Positions 1 through 7,604 of a stretch of DNA of 10,027 bases are shown piece by piece. The stretch's first letter is position 1. Every line of letters starts with the position of its first letter. Source of the stretch: a bacterium (lineage in GTDB: Bacteria > Desulfobacterota > Binatia > UBA12015). The notes under the pieces were generated by a model. It saw only the letters and a program-made list of their open reading frames with translations. It did not search any database and was not told the origin of the DNA. The DNA lies in contig JAPOLW010000105.1 in assembly GCA_029976905.1 (NCBI GenBank), forward strand, positions 1 through 10,027, given 5' to 3'. A program made the position numbers and the translations under genes.

Positions 1-1
1 C

Positions 2-889
2 GCACTCGCGCCCGGAGGCGGCGACGCCGAGCGCCCTCCCCCTCCACCAGAATTCCTGCGCCCGCCCGAGGAGGAGGCGCCCCAGCGCACCGGAGCCGCC
101 GCGAATCCAGGCACCGCCGAAGCAGAGGGCGCGCTCTCGGGACCGGGGGCGGGGGACGGGGCGAGCGCACCGGGCACCTCGAGCAACCTCTCGCAGATCC
201 AGGCCCGGCTTGGCGAGCGCTTCGCCCGCTCGTTTGCGGCAAGCCAACTCGGTGGAGGCTCCCCGCAGGAGGAATCCGATGGCGACGCGGCCACCGACAT
301 GCGCGGCGACCTCCCGGAGTCCGACCTCGGAGAATCCCTCAACCAGGAGGGGGGCATGACTCCTCCCGAAGGAATGGGACACCTCGTGCAAGACGACGCG
401 GACGACGGTGGCGAGACGGTGCGCCGTTTCGAAGCCGAAGGCGGCGAAGGAACCACCGGCGCCTCGACGGGTGGCGTCCGGCAGGGCGAAGCCCCCGATG
501 CGGGAACGGCCGAGGGCGCACCCTCCTCGGGTGACGGCGGGGACGAACCCCGCAACCCCGATGATCCCATTTTGGTCTCCGAGGACGCGACCCAGACCGT
601 GAGCGGATCGGGCGGATCAGGCCCCGGGGACCAGCCCGGGACCGGGCCGCTGCTTGCGGGGCAACCTCTCGATCTGGCCCGGGGCCGCGGCGTCGCGCGC
701 TTCTCCCTGACTCTCGGAGCCTTGTCCGATGCCGACGGAACCGAAGGCGGCACGCTCGAAGGAGACATCCGCAGCTTCATCGCCGAGGGCGAGCGGGGCG
801 ATCAGTCGGCGGACGCCGGCGTGCGACGCGAATCCGTCCCTCCCGAATACGAGACCGTGATCAAACGGGTCTTCGAAAGGAACTCATGA
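2..889 (+). CDS. C-terminal part of an acidic low-complexity protein, first gene of the MoxR operon (5' end outside window)
   Basis: The reading frame is open from base 2 to the TGA at 887-889, so the gene begins left of the window; 295 residues are visible. An ATG at 299 exists but cuts into continuous coding-like sequence and has no convincing ribosome site, so I treat it as internal. The visible part is rich in Gly, Asp, Glu, Pro and Ala, with a proline run near the start (codons around 35-60). It has no cysteine and a single lysine, and is probably disordered. Two pieces look more ordered: a short helical stretch at about 187-245 (NLSQIQARLGERFARSF) and the last 17 residues (836-886), which read VPPEYETVIKRVFERNS. 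Tails of the type 'P-P-E-Y-x-x-hydrophobic-hydrophobic-x-x-[YVF]-F' occur in uncharacterised proteins encoded beside MoxR/VWA genes and in DUF4175-like proteins; this link is from memory and weak. The stop overlaps the next gene's start as ATGA, so the two are probably translationally coupled. Function unknown. Confidence 0.72.
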   Translation, partial: ALAPGGGDAERPPPPPEFLRPPEEEAPQRTGAAANPGTAEAEGALSGPGAGDGASAPGTSSNLSQIQARLGERFARSFAASQLGGGSPQEESDGDAATDMRGDLPESDLGESLNQEGGMTPPEGMGHLVQDDADDGGETVRRFEAEGGEGTTGASTGGVRQGEAPDAGTAEGAPSSGDGGDEPRNPDDPILVSEDATQTVSGSGGSGPGDQPGTGPLLAGQPLDLARGRGVARFSLTLGALSDADGTEGGTLEGDIRSFIAEGERGDQSADAGVRRESVPPEYETVIKRVFERNS

Positions 890-1902
890 CCGCAAACGCC
901 GGCGCTTCCGCAGAGCTTCCCACCCCAACCGAGTTCGGCTCCGTCTTCGAGAGCATCGAACGCGAGATCGGCAAGGTCGTCGTCGGCCACGACGAAGCCA
1001 TCCGGAGGATCCTGGTCGCCTTCTTTGGGGGCGGGCACGTCCTGATCGAGGGCGTTCCCGGAATCGGAAAGACGTTGATCGTCCGGTCGCTCGGTGAAGC
1101 TCTCGGGCTGAGTTTCTCGCGCGTCCAGTTCACGATCGACCTGATGCCCGCCGACGTCACCGGCACCCGCATCCTCGAGGAAACGCCCGGTGGGGGTCGC
1201 ACGATGAACTTCGTGCCCGGTCCCCTCTTCGCCCACGTCATGCTGGCCGACGAGATCAACCGGGCGACACCGAAGACGCAATCCGCGCTCCTCGAAGCCA
1301 TGGCCGAACTCCAGGTCACGGTCGCCGGCACGACCCACCGGCTGCCATCGCCCTTTTTCGTACTCGCGACGCTCAACCCGATCGAAATGGAAGGCACCTA
1401 CCCTCTCCCCGAGGCGCAGCTCGATCGCTTTCTGTTCAAGGTCCCTCTGTCCTACCCCGGTGTCGAGGAAATCCGCGCCATCGTGCGCGAGACGACCAGC
1501 GCCGAAATGCCGACGATCGAGCCGGTCTTCGGCGAGGATGCGGCAACCCAGGTCAACCAATTGCGGCGCCGCGTACGCGAGGTGCTCGTCGCACCCGAAG
1601 TCGAGGAGTACGTGGCCCGGCTGGTTCGCGAGACGATTCCCGACGTGTCCGCAAACGAGCGTGTGAAGCGCTACGTCAGCTTCGGCTCGTCGCCGCGCGG
1701 CGCGCAATCCCTGGTGCTCGGAGCGAAGGTGATGGCGCTGCTCGCCGGACGGGTCAACGTCGCCTTTGCCGACGTCGAGGCCGTCGCGCCCGTCGCGCTC
1801 TCGCATCGGATGGTGCTGAACTTTGCTGCCGAGACCGAGGGCATCGCGCCCCGCTCCATCATCGAGGACCTGATCGAGGTCGGGCGCAAATGGCAGACCT
1901 GA
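886..1902 (+). CDS. MoxR-family AAA+ ATPase
   Basis: A cytoplasmic AAA+ ATPase of the MoxR family (338 residues, the usual length). Such ATPases use ATP hydrolysis to remodel or activate client complexes, working with VWA-domain partners. Visible motifs are Walker A GVPGIGKT (residues 56-63), Walker B VMLADEIN (118-125), sensor 1 in ATLNP (161-165), the family signature EGTYPLPEAQLDRF (169-182), and the sensor 2 region SPRGAQSL (269-276), followed by HRMVLNF (307-313) in the lid domain. All core residues are present, so it should be active. It contains no cysteine. The ATG at 886 overlaps the previous stop by 4 nt (ATGA) and is preceded by AAAGGAA at 876-882. It overlaps the downstream DUF58 gene by 13 nt. 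The DUF58 and membrane VWA neighbours place it with the aerotolerance-type (Bat) MoxR clusters rather than with methanol dehydrogenase or RavA. The client is unknown. Confidence 0.97.
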   Translation: MTANAGASAELPTPTEFGSVFESIEREIGKVVVGHDEAIRRILVAFFGGGHVLIEGVPGIGKTLIVRSLGEALGLSFSRVQFTIDLMPADVTGTRILEETPGGGRTMNFVPGPLFAHVMLADEINRATPKTQSALLEAMAELQVTVAGTTHRLPSPFFVLATLNPIEMEGTYPLPEAQLDRFLFKVPLSYPGVEEIRAIVRETTSAEMPTIEPVFGEDAATQVNQLRRRVREVLVAPEVEEYVARLVRETIPDVSANERVKRYVSFGSSPRGAQSLVLGAKVMALLAGRVNVAFADVEAVAPVALSHRMVLNFAAETEGIAPRSIIEDLIEVGRKWQT

Positions 1903-2837
1903 GCACGGCTCGGGCGGCCTCCGCAGAGCGTCTCGTCGACCGGGTTCTCGCGCCCGCCACCATGGGTGCACTCGCACGCGTACGCCTTCGCGTGGCCCAC
2001 GCCAGCGGCGAGCGCCCCGGCCATACCCGCGTTCGCAACCGCAGCGACGCCACCGGCAGCGAGCTCGATCGCCACGTCCCCTACAGCCCCGGGGATGATC
2101 TGCGCCGGGTCGATTGGGCGACGTATGCGCGCCTGGGCGAGTTGCTCACCCGTCGCTTCGTCGCCGAACGGGAGGTGCCGGTCTGGGTCCTGGTCGACAC
2201 CAGCCCCTCGATGGGCCCCGCGGGTCCCTCGGAAAAGATCGACATGGCCGCGGCGGTCGCCGGCGTGCTCGGCGTCGTTTCTCTCTCCGGGGGCGATCGA
2301 CTCTACGTCGGCGCGCTCCCGGGACGAGGCGGCTCCATCGGAACCCTCGGACCGCTGCGCGGCCGTCACGGCCTCAACAGCCTGCGCGCCTTTCTCGAAA
2401 CCCTCACCCCAAACGAGAGAGAGATCCCCTTCGCCCCGGCACTCGAACGCGCGCTCCAGCACATCCGTCACGGCCTCGTCGTTTTGATCTCCGATTTTCT
2501 GATCCCTCCCGAGGAGATCGCACCGGCCCTCGACGTCATCCGCTCGCGCAAGTGTGAGGGTAAACTCGTTCAGGTCCTCTCGCGCGAGGACCTCGACCCG
2601 TCGTGGTTGCGCGGGCGAGACACCCTGGTGGATCGCGAAACCGGGGAGGAGTACCACATCGAGCCCTCGACACGGACGTGGGAGCAGTACGAGGCCGCGC
2701 TCCAGGCCCACATCGAGGATCTCCGCCGGACCGCCATCGAGCGCGGCATGTCGACCGTGCTCACCGTGAGCGACATCGGCCTCGAACAATTTCTGCGCGA
2801 CGAACTGCCGCGCCTCGGCCTCTCGCTGGTGAGGTGA
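1890..2837 (+). CDS. DUF58 family protein with VWA-like fold
   Basis: A 315-residue protein of the DUF58 family, almost always encoded directly after a MoxR ATPase and thought to be its adaptor or partner. The DUF58 signature YSPGDDLRRVDW is at residues 65-76, followed by an arginine-rich strand and FVAERE (90-95). A MIDAS-like metal-site motif DTSPSM (103-108) keeps the D-x-S-x-S pattern, and a second acidic turn LISDFL is at 199-204. I see no signal peptide and no membrane segment, so it is probably cytoplasmic. That differs from many DUF58 proteins, which begin with two membrane helices, and matches the short soluble class. It has one cysteine (residue 222). The ATG at 1890 lies inside the moxR-like gene (13-nt overlap), with GAGG at 1876-1879 as a distant ribosome site. 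The ATG at 1962 would still leave the core intact but is less well placed. Confidence 0.95.
   Translation: MADLSTARAASAERLVDRVLAPATMGALARVRLRVAHASGERPGHTRVRNRSDATGSELDRHVPYSPGDDLRRVDWATYARLGELLTRRFVAEREVPVWVLVDTSPSMGPAGPSEKIDMAAAVAGVLGVVSLSGGDRLYVGALPGRGGSIGTLGPLRGRHGLNSLRAFLETLTPNEREIPFAPALERALQHIRHGLVVLISDFLIPPEEIAPALDVIRSRKCEGKLVQVLSREDLDPSWLRGRDTLVDRETGEEYHIEPSTRTWEQYEAALQAHIEDLRRTAIERGMSTVLTVSDIGLEQFLRDELPRLGLSLVR
2831..2834 (+). promoter_or_regulatory. Ribosome binding site deciding the GTG start at 2840
   Basis: GAGG at 2831-2834 sits 5 nt before GTG at 2840, inside the last codons of the DUF58 gene. Two GTG codons compete: 2834 (overlapping the TGA as GTGA) and 2840. The SD spacing fits only 2840. 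Starting there gives GLANPAWLL right after the initiator, which resembles the usual N-terminus of BatA-type proteins. The start remains a judgement between two codons 6 nt apart. Confidence 0.55.
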
Positions 2838-2839
2838 GC

Positions 2840-4843
2840 GTGGGTCTCGCGAATCCCGCCTGGCTTCTGGGCATCGGACTTCTCGCCCCGCTGGCGTGGC
2901 TCTACCTGCGCGTCCAGCCTCGGCCCCCGGCCACCGTGTCGAGCCTCCGGCTCTGGCGACTGGTTCCCTCTCCACCGACACCACCGCGTCGCCGCCCTCG
3001 CCTGCCGCCCGTCTTCTTTGCGCAGGCCGCGCTCATCGTTGCCAGTTCGGTGGCGCTGGCCGGCCCCTACCACGAGGAGGCTCGGCCACCGGGACCGCCG
3101 CGAGATGCCGTCCTGGTGGTCGACATCTCGGCGAGCATGCAAAGCCGCCAGGACGGGGCCACGCGGTTCGAGGCCGCCCGGACGGCGGCCCACGAGCGTG
3201 TCGACGAGTTGGGCGCGCAAGGGCGCCGGTTCGCCCTGGTTCGGGCCGCACCGCAACCCGAGGTGGTCGAGACCGGCCTCGACGCCGAAGAGGCCCACCG
3301 GGCCCTGTCCGAGCTTTCGCCTTCGGACACGACCGCCAATCTCACGGCGGCCGTCGAACTCGCGGCGTCCCTGGCGGGACCCGGCGGCTCGATCGACGTC
3401 TTCTCCGACACCACCGCCGAGGCCATCGTGATGAGTCGCGATGCACGCCGGGCAACGACCGTGCACGCTTTTGGGCGCGGGGGCGAAAACGTCGCGATCA
3501 CCGACCTGCGCGTGCAGGCGCGTTCCTTCGCCGGGGAAACCGGTGCCCGGATTCTCGCAACGGTGCGCAATTTTTCGGATCGTCCGCGCGACGTCACCTT
3601 CCAGATCGTTCCCCTCGACGCCGCTGCCGCGCCTTCGGCACGCGATGACGCCGCGGCAAACCCGCCGGCAACCGAAAGCGACACGCCCGCGCCGGCCGAA
3701 GACGGCGCAACCTCCGCGGACGTGGAGTCGACGTCCCTGGTCCGCCCCCTGCAACTCGACGCCCGCGCGGCAGAGACACTCGCGATCGAAGGCGTCGACT
3801 GGGCAGGCACCTTCGAAGCGCGGCTCACCCCCGGCGACGATCTCGCCCTCGACGACGTGATCTGGGGGTACGTGCCAGGAGCCCGCGCGATCGACGTTCT
3901 CCTGGTCACCGACGACGCGGCCCTCCGTGACCGCTTCGCCTGGCTCGCCGAGCGCGCGGGCTCCTTCCGCGTCCGCCCGGTCGCTCCACGCGATTACACC
4001 GCCGGCGAGGCAGCCGACATCACGATCTTCGATCGCTTCGTCCCCAAGCTACCGCCGTCGTCCAACGTGGCCTACCTCGCACCGACGACGGGGAACGCCG
4101 ACGTGACCGTCGTGCGACTCTCGGAGGCGCCCCGGATCGCCGAGCGCCGCGCCCATCCGCTGCTGCGCGGAATCGCCCGCGCCTCGACACTTCTCGACGG
4201 GAGCCCAAGCGCCCTCGCCCCGGGCGGTCTGCGCCCGGTCCTCGACGGCCGCAGCGAAGGCAGAGCCGTCGAGCTCCTGCAGAGCGGCACCGTCGGAGGA
4301 CGACAGATCGTTGCCGCGGCGTTCCGGATCGACTCCGAATCGCTTGCACGCGCCGACGACCTCCCGACCCTGCTCTTCACCCTGAACCTCCTCTCCCAAC
4401 TTTCTCCCCCGTCGAGGGACGCGCCGGAATTTCGCACCACCGGCGAACGACTGCGTGCGGGGTCGCGTTGGACGACGCCGATCGAGACCCTTCAGGGCCC
4501 CGACGTCGAGCGAAACCTGGCGCCGGGCGCCGACCTGACGCTGGAGCGCGCCGGGCGCTACCTGGCGAGGAGCCGGGACGTGGACCGACGGCTCTTCGTG
4601 AACTTCATCGACCCCGCCGAGTCGGACATCCACCGCGCGGAGGAGGGCGGGGCGACGGCAGACGGCACGAGCGCGGAGGCCGCCGAGGGGGAAACGACGG
4701 CGGACGGGTCGACCTTCGACGAGGTTCCCTATCTTCCCGAGATGCTCGCTCTCCTCCTCTTCCTCCTCCTGGTCGAATGGCTCGTCGTCGCCCTGACCCC
4801 TGCGGTCGAGCGTCGCACACCGGCCCGCGGAGCAACACGGTGA
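2840..4843 (+). CDS. BatA-type membrane-anchored VWA protein with C-terminal amidotransferase-like region
   Basis: A 667-residue protein from GTG 2840, about twice the length of classical BatA. Order: an N-terminal BatA/aerotolerance segment with helix 1 (about 5-23); a loop rich in Arg and Pro (24-55); helix 2 (about 56-75); a VWA domain with MIDAS DISASM (95-100), a DTTAN threonine loop (163-167) and VFSD (187-190); a beta-rich region (about 215-260); an Ala/Pro/Asp linker (about 261-298); an alpha/beta region resembling a glutamine-amidotransferase-like fold (about 345-525, with RRAHPLLRGI at 436-445); and a leucine-rich helix 3 (about 631-652) with a basic tail. The basic loop and tail suggest that the VWA and later domains face the periplasm. 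It has no cysteine and only one lysine (403). It probably acts with the upstream ATPase and the downstream double-VWA protein. The stop TGA overlaps the next ATG by one base. Confidence 0.92.
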   Translation: MGLANPAWLLGIGLLAPLAWLYLRVQPRPPATVSSLRLWRLVPSPPTPPRRRPRLPPVFFAQAALIVASSVALAGPYHEEARPPGPPRDAVLVVDISASMQSRQDGATRFEAARTAAHERVDELGAQGRRFALVRAAPQPEVVETGLDAEEAHRALSELSPSDTTANLTAAVELAASLAGPGGSIDVFSDTTAEAIVMSRDARRATTVHAFGRGGENVAITDLRVQARSFAGETGARILATVRNFSDRPRDVTFQIVPLDAAAAPSARDDAAANPPATESDTPAPAEDGATSADVESTSLVRPLQLDARAAETLAIEGVDWAGTFEARLTPGDDLALDDVIWGYVPGARAIDVLLVTDDAALRDRFAWLAERAGSFRVRPVAPRDYTAGEAADITIFDRFVPKLPPSSNVAYLAPTTGNADVTVVRLSEAPRIAERRAHPLLRGIARASTLLDGSPSALAPGGLRPVLDGRSEGRAVELLQSGTVGGRQIVAAAFRIDSESLARADDLPTLLFTLNLLSQLSPPSRDAPEFRTTGERLRAGSRWTTPIETLQGPDVERNLAPGADLTLERAGRYLARSRDVDRRLFVNFIDPAESDIHRAEEGGATADGTSAEAAEGETTADGSTFDEVPYLPEMLALLLFLLLVEWLVVALTPAVERRTPARGATR

Positions 4844-7500
4844 TGCTCGAACCCTGGTGGCGTATCGGTGACCGCGCACTTGCGTTCACCAACCCCGGCG
4901 TCCTGCCGCTCGCCATCGCCGCCGGGCTGCTCTTCGTGCTGGCCGCCCTGACCCACCAGCGACGCCGGTCCGCGTTCCTGGCTGGCCTGCTGGCCGAGAC
5001 CGGCGCGACGCGCCTCTGGATCGCGACACTTCTTCGCGCCGTCGCCTACCTCGCCGTGGTCACGGCCCTGGCCGGAGCCACCCTCGTCGAGACGCAGCGC
5101 GAAGACCGCCTCGACGTCGTGGCCCTGGTCGATGGCTCGGAGAGCATCGCGCCCTCGGAGCAGGCCTGGATGGAATCCTGGATCGACGCCCTCGCCGCCG
5201 AGCTCCGGCCCGACGACGCCCTGGCCATCCTGCGCTTCGGAAGCGCCCCCGTCCTACAGGTCGCTCCCGGGCCACCGTCTCGTGCGCCCCGTCCCCAGGT
5301 CGACGTGGAGGGCGAGGGAACCAATCTCATGGCGGCGCTGGAATCGGGCGCAAGCTTCGCGACCCGCGGGGGTGCCGGTGGTGTCGTCGTGCTTCTGAGC
5401 GACGGGAACCAGACCCGGGGCGATGCCTCCGCGGCAGCCGAAAGTGCGCGCCGGCATGGTGTCCGGGTCCACCCCGTCGTGCCGCCACGGTCGCGCGCCC
5501 CGCTCGGCATCGAGCACGTGTCCACCGCGCCGATCGCACGCTCCGGTCAGGAGATCGACGTTCAGGTCGCGATCGCGAACCGATCGGCCCAGGCCCACGA
5601 AGCAGACCTCGTCGTGCGCCACTACGACAAGGAGTTGGGTCGCGTCCCGCTGCGGATCGGCCCGGGTCGCTCGGTGGTCGATGCGGTCGTGCGCGCCGGT
5701 CCACCGGGGCATTACGGCATTTCCATCGACCTCGAGGGTGCACCCGACGCAACCTCGCGCCGCAGCGCACGCAACGCATCCCTGACCGTGCTCGGGCCGC
5801 CGCGACTGCTGGTCGTCTCCGCGAACGCCGGCCTCGCCTCGCTGCTCGAGGAGGCGGGCTTTCTGGTCGAGCGCCGCCCGGACCTGCGCGGGATCGAGGC
5901 GGCCGACCTGGCCCCGTTCCACGCCGTCGTCCTCGGGGCCCTTTCCGCCGCCGATCTGCCTCCCCCCTCCCAGGAGGTGCTCGAGCACTACGTCCGCGAC
6001 CTCGGGGGCGGTCTGGTTCTCGCGGCGGCAAGCGGGCTCGTCGCCGACGAGAGTCTGGAGGATTCCCCTCTGGCCCGCCTGCTGCCGGTAGGGATCGAGA
6101 AGCAGAAGCCGCGTCAACGCGTGCGACGCCCCCTGGCTCTCTTCCTCGTGATCGACCGGTCCTCCAGCATGACCTACGGACTTCGCCTCCACGAACTTGG
6201 ACCGACGCGGATCGCCTACGCCCGCAGCGCCGCCCTCGAGCTGCTCGCTCAGCTCGAAGACCGCGATTACGTGGGCGCGGCCGCCTTCGACACGGAGACC
6301 TCCCTGCTGGCGCCGCTCGAGCCGCTTTCGAAGAACCGCGACCAACTGACTTCGGTGATCGAGCGCCTCGTGCCGTCGGGAGGAACCGATTTCAAAGAAG
6401 CTCTCGAGATCGGGACGCGACAACTTCTGGCCGGCAACATCCAGAGCAAGCACGTCATCCTCCTGACCGATGGGGCGAGCATCCGCCCCCGCGCCGAGCA
6501 CGATACCCTGATCGAGGGCCTCGCCAGGTCCGACGTCACGGTGACCTCGATCCGGATCGGTGACGACAAGGACAGCTTCGAACTCATCAAGACGATCGCC
6601 GAGGCCACCGGGGGCAGCTTCCACCACGTGAAGGACTCGACCTCGCTGCCGGACCTGATGATCAGCGAAGCCCGCCGGACGGCCGGACGCGAGGAAGAAG
6701 GCCCCCGCGACGTCGCCTTCCGGCCCCGCGTCCGCACCGACGACGTCGAGGCGCTGGGCGGCCTCGAGACGGAGGACATGCCCCTGCTGCGGGCCTTTGC
6801 ACAGGTGCCCCTCAAGGAGGGCGCCGAGGAATGGATCGGCGCCGATCACCGGGACACCCCCGCACCCATTCTCGCGGCGTGGCAGAACGGCCTCGGCCGG
6901 GTTGCCGTGTTCACCGCCAACCCGACCCGGGAGTGGCAGAGCTGGCAGGACGTGCGGCGCTTCTGGTCCCAACTCGTCCGCTGGAGTGCCCGCCCGGAGA
7001 GCGCCGACGAGATCCGGCTCGTCTTGCAGACCGATCACACCGACCCCTCCCTGCTCGTCGAGACCTTCGATCGGGAGCCGGGCGCCTCCCTGGTCGTGCG
7101 TTTCTTCGGACGCGACGGCACCACCCGCGAGATCCGGCCCACGCCCCTGCGCGATCGCCAGTACGAGGTGGCCCTCCCACCGCTGGAGACCATCGAGCCG
7201 CGGGTCGAGATCGCCCTGGAGAGAGACGGCCGTATCGTCTTCACCCGTGACGAATGGCTGCCGCAGGCCTCCGCCGAAGGCCGATCGGCCCGCGAAGACC
7301 CCGAGGCGGATCCCGACCTCGATCTGCTCGAGCAGATCGCCGAGATCACCGGGGGCTCCGTCGACGCACCCCTCGAGCAGATCCTCACGCGCGCGCCCGC
7401 CGAGCGGCAGACGACTCTGCCGCTTGGCCACTGGCTCGCTCTGGCCGCCTTCGGACTGGTCCTGGTCGACATCGGGGTGCGCCAGAGCCGCTGGCTCTGA
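4843..7500 (+). CDS. Large membrane protein with two VWA domains flanking an amidotransferase-like domain
   Basis: An 885-residue protein starting at ATG 4843, which shares one base with the previous stop (TGATG). GTG 4840 would add one codon and is 7 nt from GGAG (4829-4832), so it is a fair alternative. Order: helix 1 (about 18-37), a basic loop, helix 2 (about 58-80), VWA domain 1 with MIDAS DGSES (97-101), T160 and SDG (186-188), a beta-sandwich-like stretch (about 222-318), a glutamine-amidotransferase-like domain (about 320-418), VWA domain 2 with DRSSSM (438-443), GGTDF (513-517) and LLTDG (540-544), a second alpha/beta segment ending in WQNGLGRVAVFT (680-691), a beta domain (about 724-800), and a C-terminal helix (about 862-880). 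Topology by positive charges puts all domains outside the cytoplasm. There is no cysteine, so the amidotransferase-like domain cannot use the classical nucleophile. Long VWA proteins of this style are known in several phyla; the role is unknown. Confidence 0.93.
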   Translation: MLEPWWRIGDRALAFTNPGVLPLAIAAGLLFVLAALTHQRRRSAFLAGLLAETGATRLWIATLLRAVAYLAVVTALAGATLVETQREDRLDVVALVDGSESIAPSEQAWMESWIDALAAELRPDDALAILRFGSAPVLQVAPGPPSRAPRPQVDVEGEGTNLMAALESGASFATRGGAGGVVVLLSDGNQTRGDASAAAESARRHGVRVHPVVPPRSRAPLGIEHVSTAPIARSGQEIDVQVAIANRSAQAHEADLVVRHYDKELGRVPLRIGPGRSVVDAVVRAGPPGHYGISIDLEGAPDATSRRSARNASLTVLGPPRLLVVSANAGLASLLEEAGFLVERRPDLRGIEAADLAPFHAVVLGALSAADLPPPSQEVLEHYVRDLGGGLVLAAASGLVADESLEDSPLARLLPVGIEKQKPRQRVRRPLALFLVIDRSSSMTYGLRLHELGPTRIAYARSAALELLAQLEDRDYVGAAAFDTETSLLAPLEPLSKNRDQLTSVIERLVPSGGTDFKEALEIGTRQLLAGNIQSKHVILLTDGASIRPRAEHDTLIEGLARSDVTVTSIRIGDDKDSFELIKTIAEATGGSFHHVKDSTSLPDLMISEARRTAGREEEGPRDVAFRPRVRTDDVEALGGLETEDMPLLRAFAQVPLKEGAEEWIGADHRDTPAPILAAWQNGLGRVAVFTANPTREWQSWQDVRRFWSQLVRWSARPESADEIRLVLQTDHTDPSLLVETFDREPGASLVVRFFGRDGTTREIRPTPLRDRQYEVALPPLETIEPRVEIALERDGRIVFTRDEWLPQASAEGRSAREDPEADPDLDLLEQIAEITGGSVDAPLEQILTRAPAERQTTLPLGHWLALAAFGLVLVDIGVRQSRWL

Positions 7501-7502
7501 GT

Positions 7503-7583
7503 CCGGCCCGGTGGGACCGTTCTGCTTTGCATTGGTGGGCCGGGTCGCTATATCAGCGGGCGCGGGCTGTCGAAGGCCCGGCC
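7503..7583 (+). repeat. Competing inverted repeats (A, B, C) in the ferredoxin leader
   Basis: Three short GC blocks lie in the 104-nt gap. A is CCGGCCC (7503-7509), B is GGGCCGGG (7537-7544), and C is CCCGGCC (7577-7583). B can pair with A over 7 bp, or with C over 7 bp extended by a G-U and a C-G pair to 9 bp, but not with both. C ends 11 nt before the AGGAGG of the ferredoxin gene. A also directly follows the stop of the operon's last gene. This may be an attenuator-like switch for read-through mRNA, a protein-binding inverted repeat around the candidate promoter, or chance in GC-rich DNA. Confidence 0.35.
7527..7554 (+). promoter_or_regulatory. Candidate promoter for the ferredoxin gene
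   Basis: TTGCAT (7527-7532) and TATATC (7549-7554) are separated by 16 nt and form the most AT-rich patch in the gap between the operon and the ferredoxin gene. Agreement with the sigma-70 consensus is only partial (three of six and four of six bases). A start near 7561 would give a leader of about 45 nt. Support comes mainly from the local base composition and the position after the operon's end. Confidence 0.3.
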
Positions 7584-7594
7584 GTACTACGATC

Positions 7595-7600
7595 AGGAGG
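7595..7600 (+). promoter_or_regulatory. Strong ribosome binding site of the ferredoxin gene
   Basis: A full AGGAGG, the only complete SD consensus noticed at a gene start here, lies 4 nt before ATG 7605. It fixes the ferredoxin start and rules out the long in-frame extension back to 7254. Together with the separate leader it suggests high, independent expression relative to the coupled operon genes. Confidence 0.85.
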
Positions 7601-7604
7601 AATC

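Noticed and set aside
2603..2839. N-terminal extension of the BatA-type protein back to 2603
   Set aside because: It overlaps the conserved end of the DUF58 gene, and the extra residues are shadow-like. The SD at 2831-2834 and the family N-terminus support 2840.
4749..4770. 22-nt pure pyrimidine run, possible triplex-forming or regulatory tract
   Set aside because: It encodes the leucine-rich C-terminal membrane helix (LLLFLLL) with ordinary CTC, CTT, TTC and CTG codons, so coding explains it.
4468..4842. N-terminal extension of the double-VWA protein back to 4468
   Set aside because: The extension is out of frame with the end of the BatA-type gene and would overlap it by 375 nt. Its residues are Arg/Pro-rich shadow sequence; the membrane-protein N-terminus begins at 4843.
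5803..6098. Active glutamine amidotransferase domain in the double-VWA protein
   Set aside because: The whole protein lacks cysteine and the nucleophile elbow is replaced by an Ala-rich turn, so only a fold resemblance is supported.
5254..7431. 725-codon open frame on the - strand opposite the double-VWA gene, and similar long antisense frames at 802-1977, 1671-2984 and 2570-3754
   Set aside because: GC-rich DNA with G/C in third codon positions leaves antisense frames open. None shows a recognisable domain, while the + strand frames have clear MoxR, DUF58 and VWA motifs.
7254..7604. Longer ferredoxin starting at 7254
   Set aside because: It would run through the end of the double-VWA gene. 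The AGGAGG before ATG 7605 and the FdI-like N-terminus MAYIITRLC fix the start.
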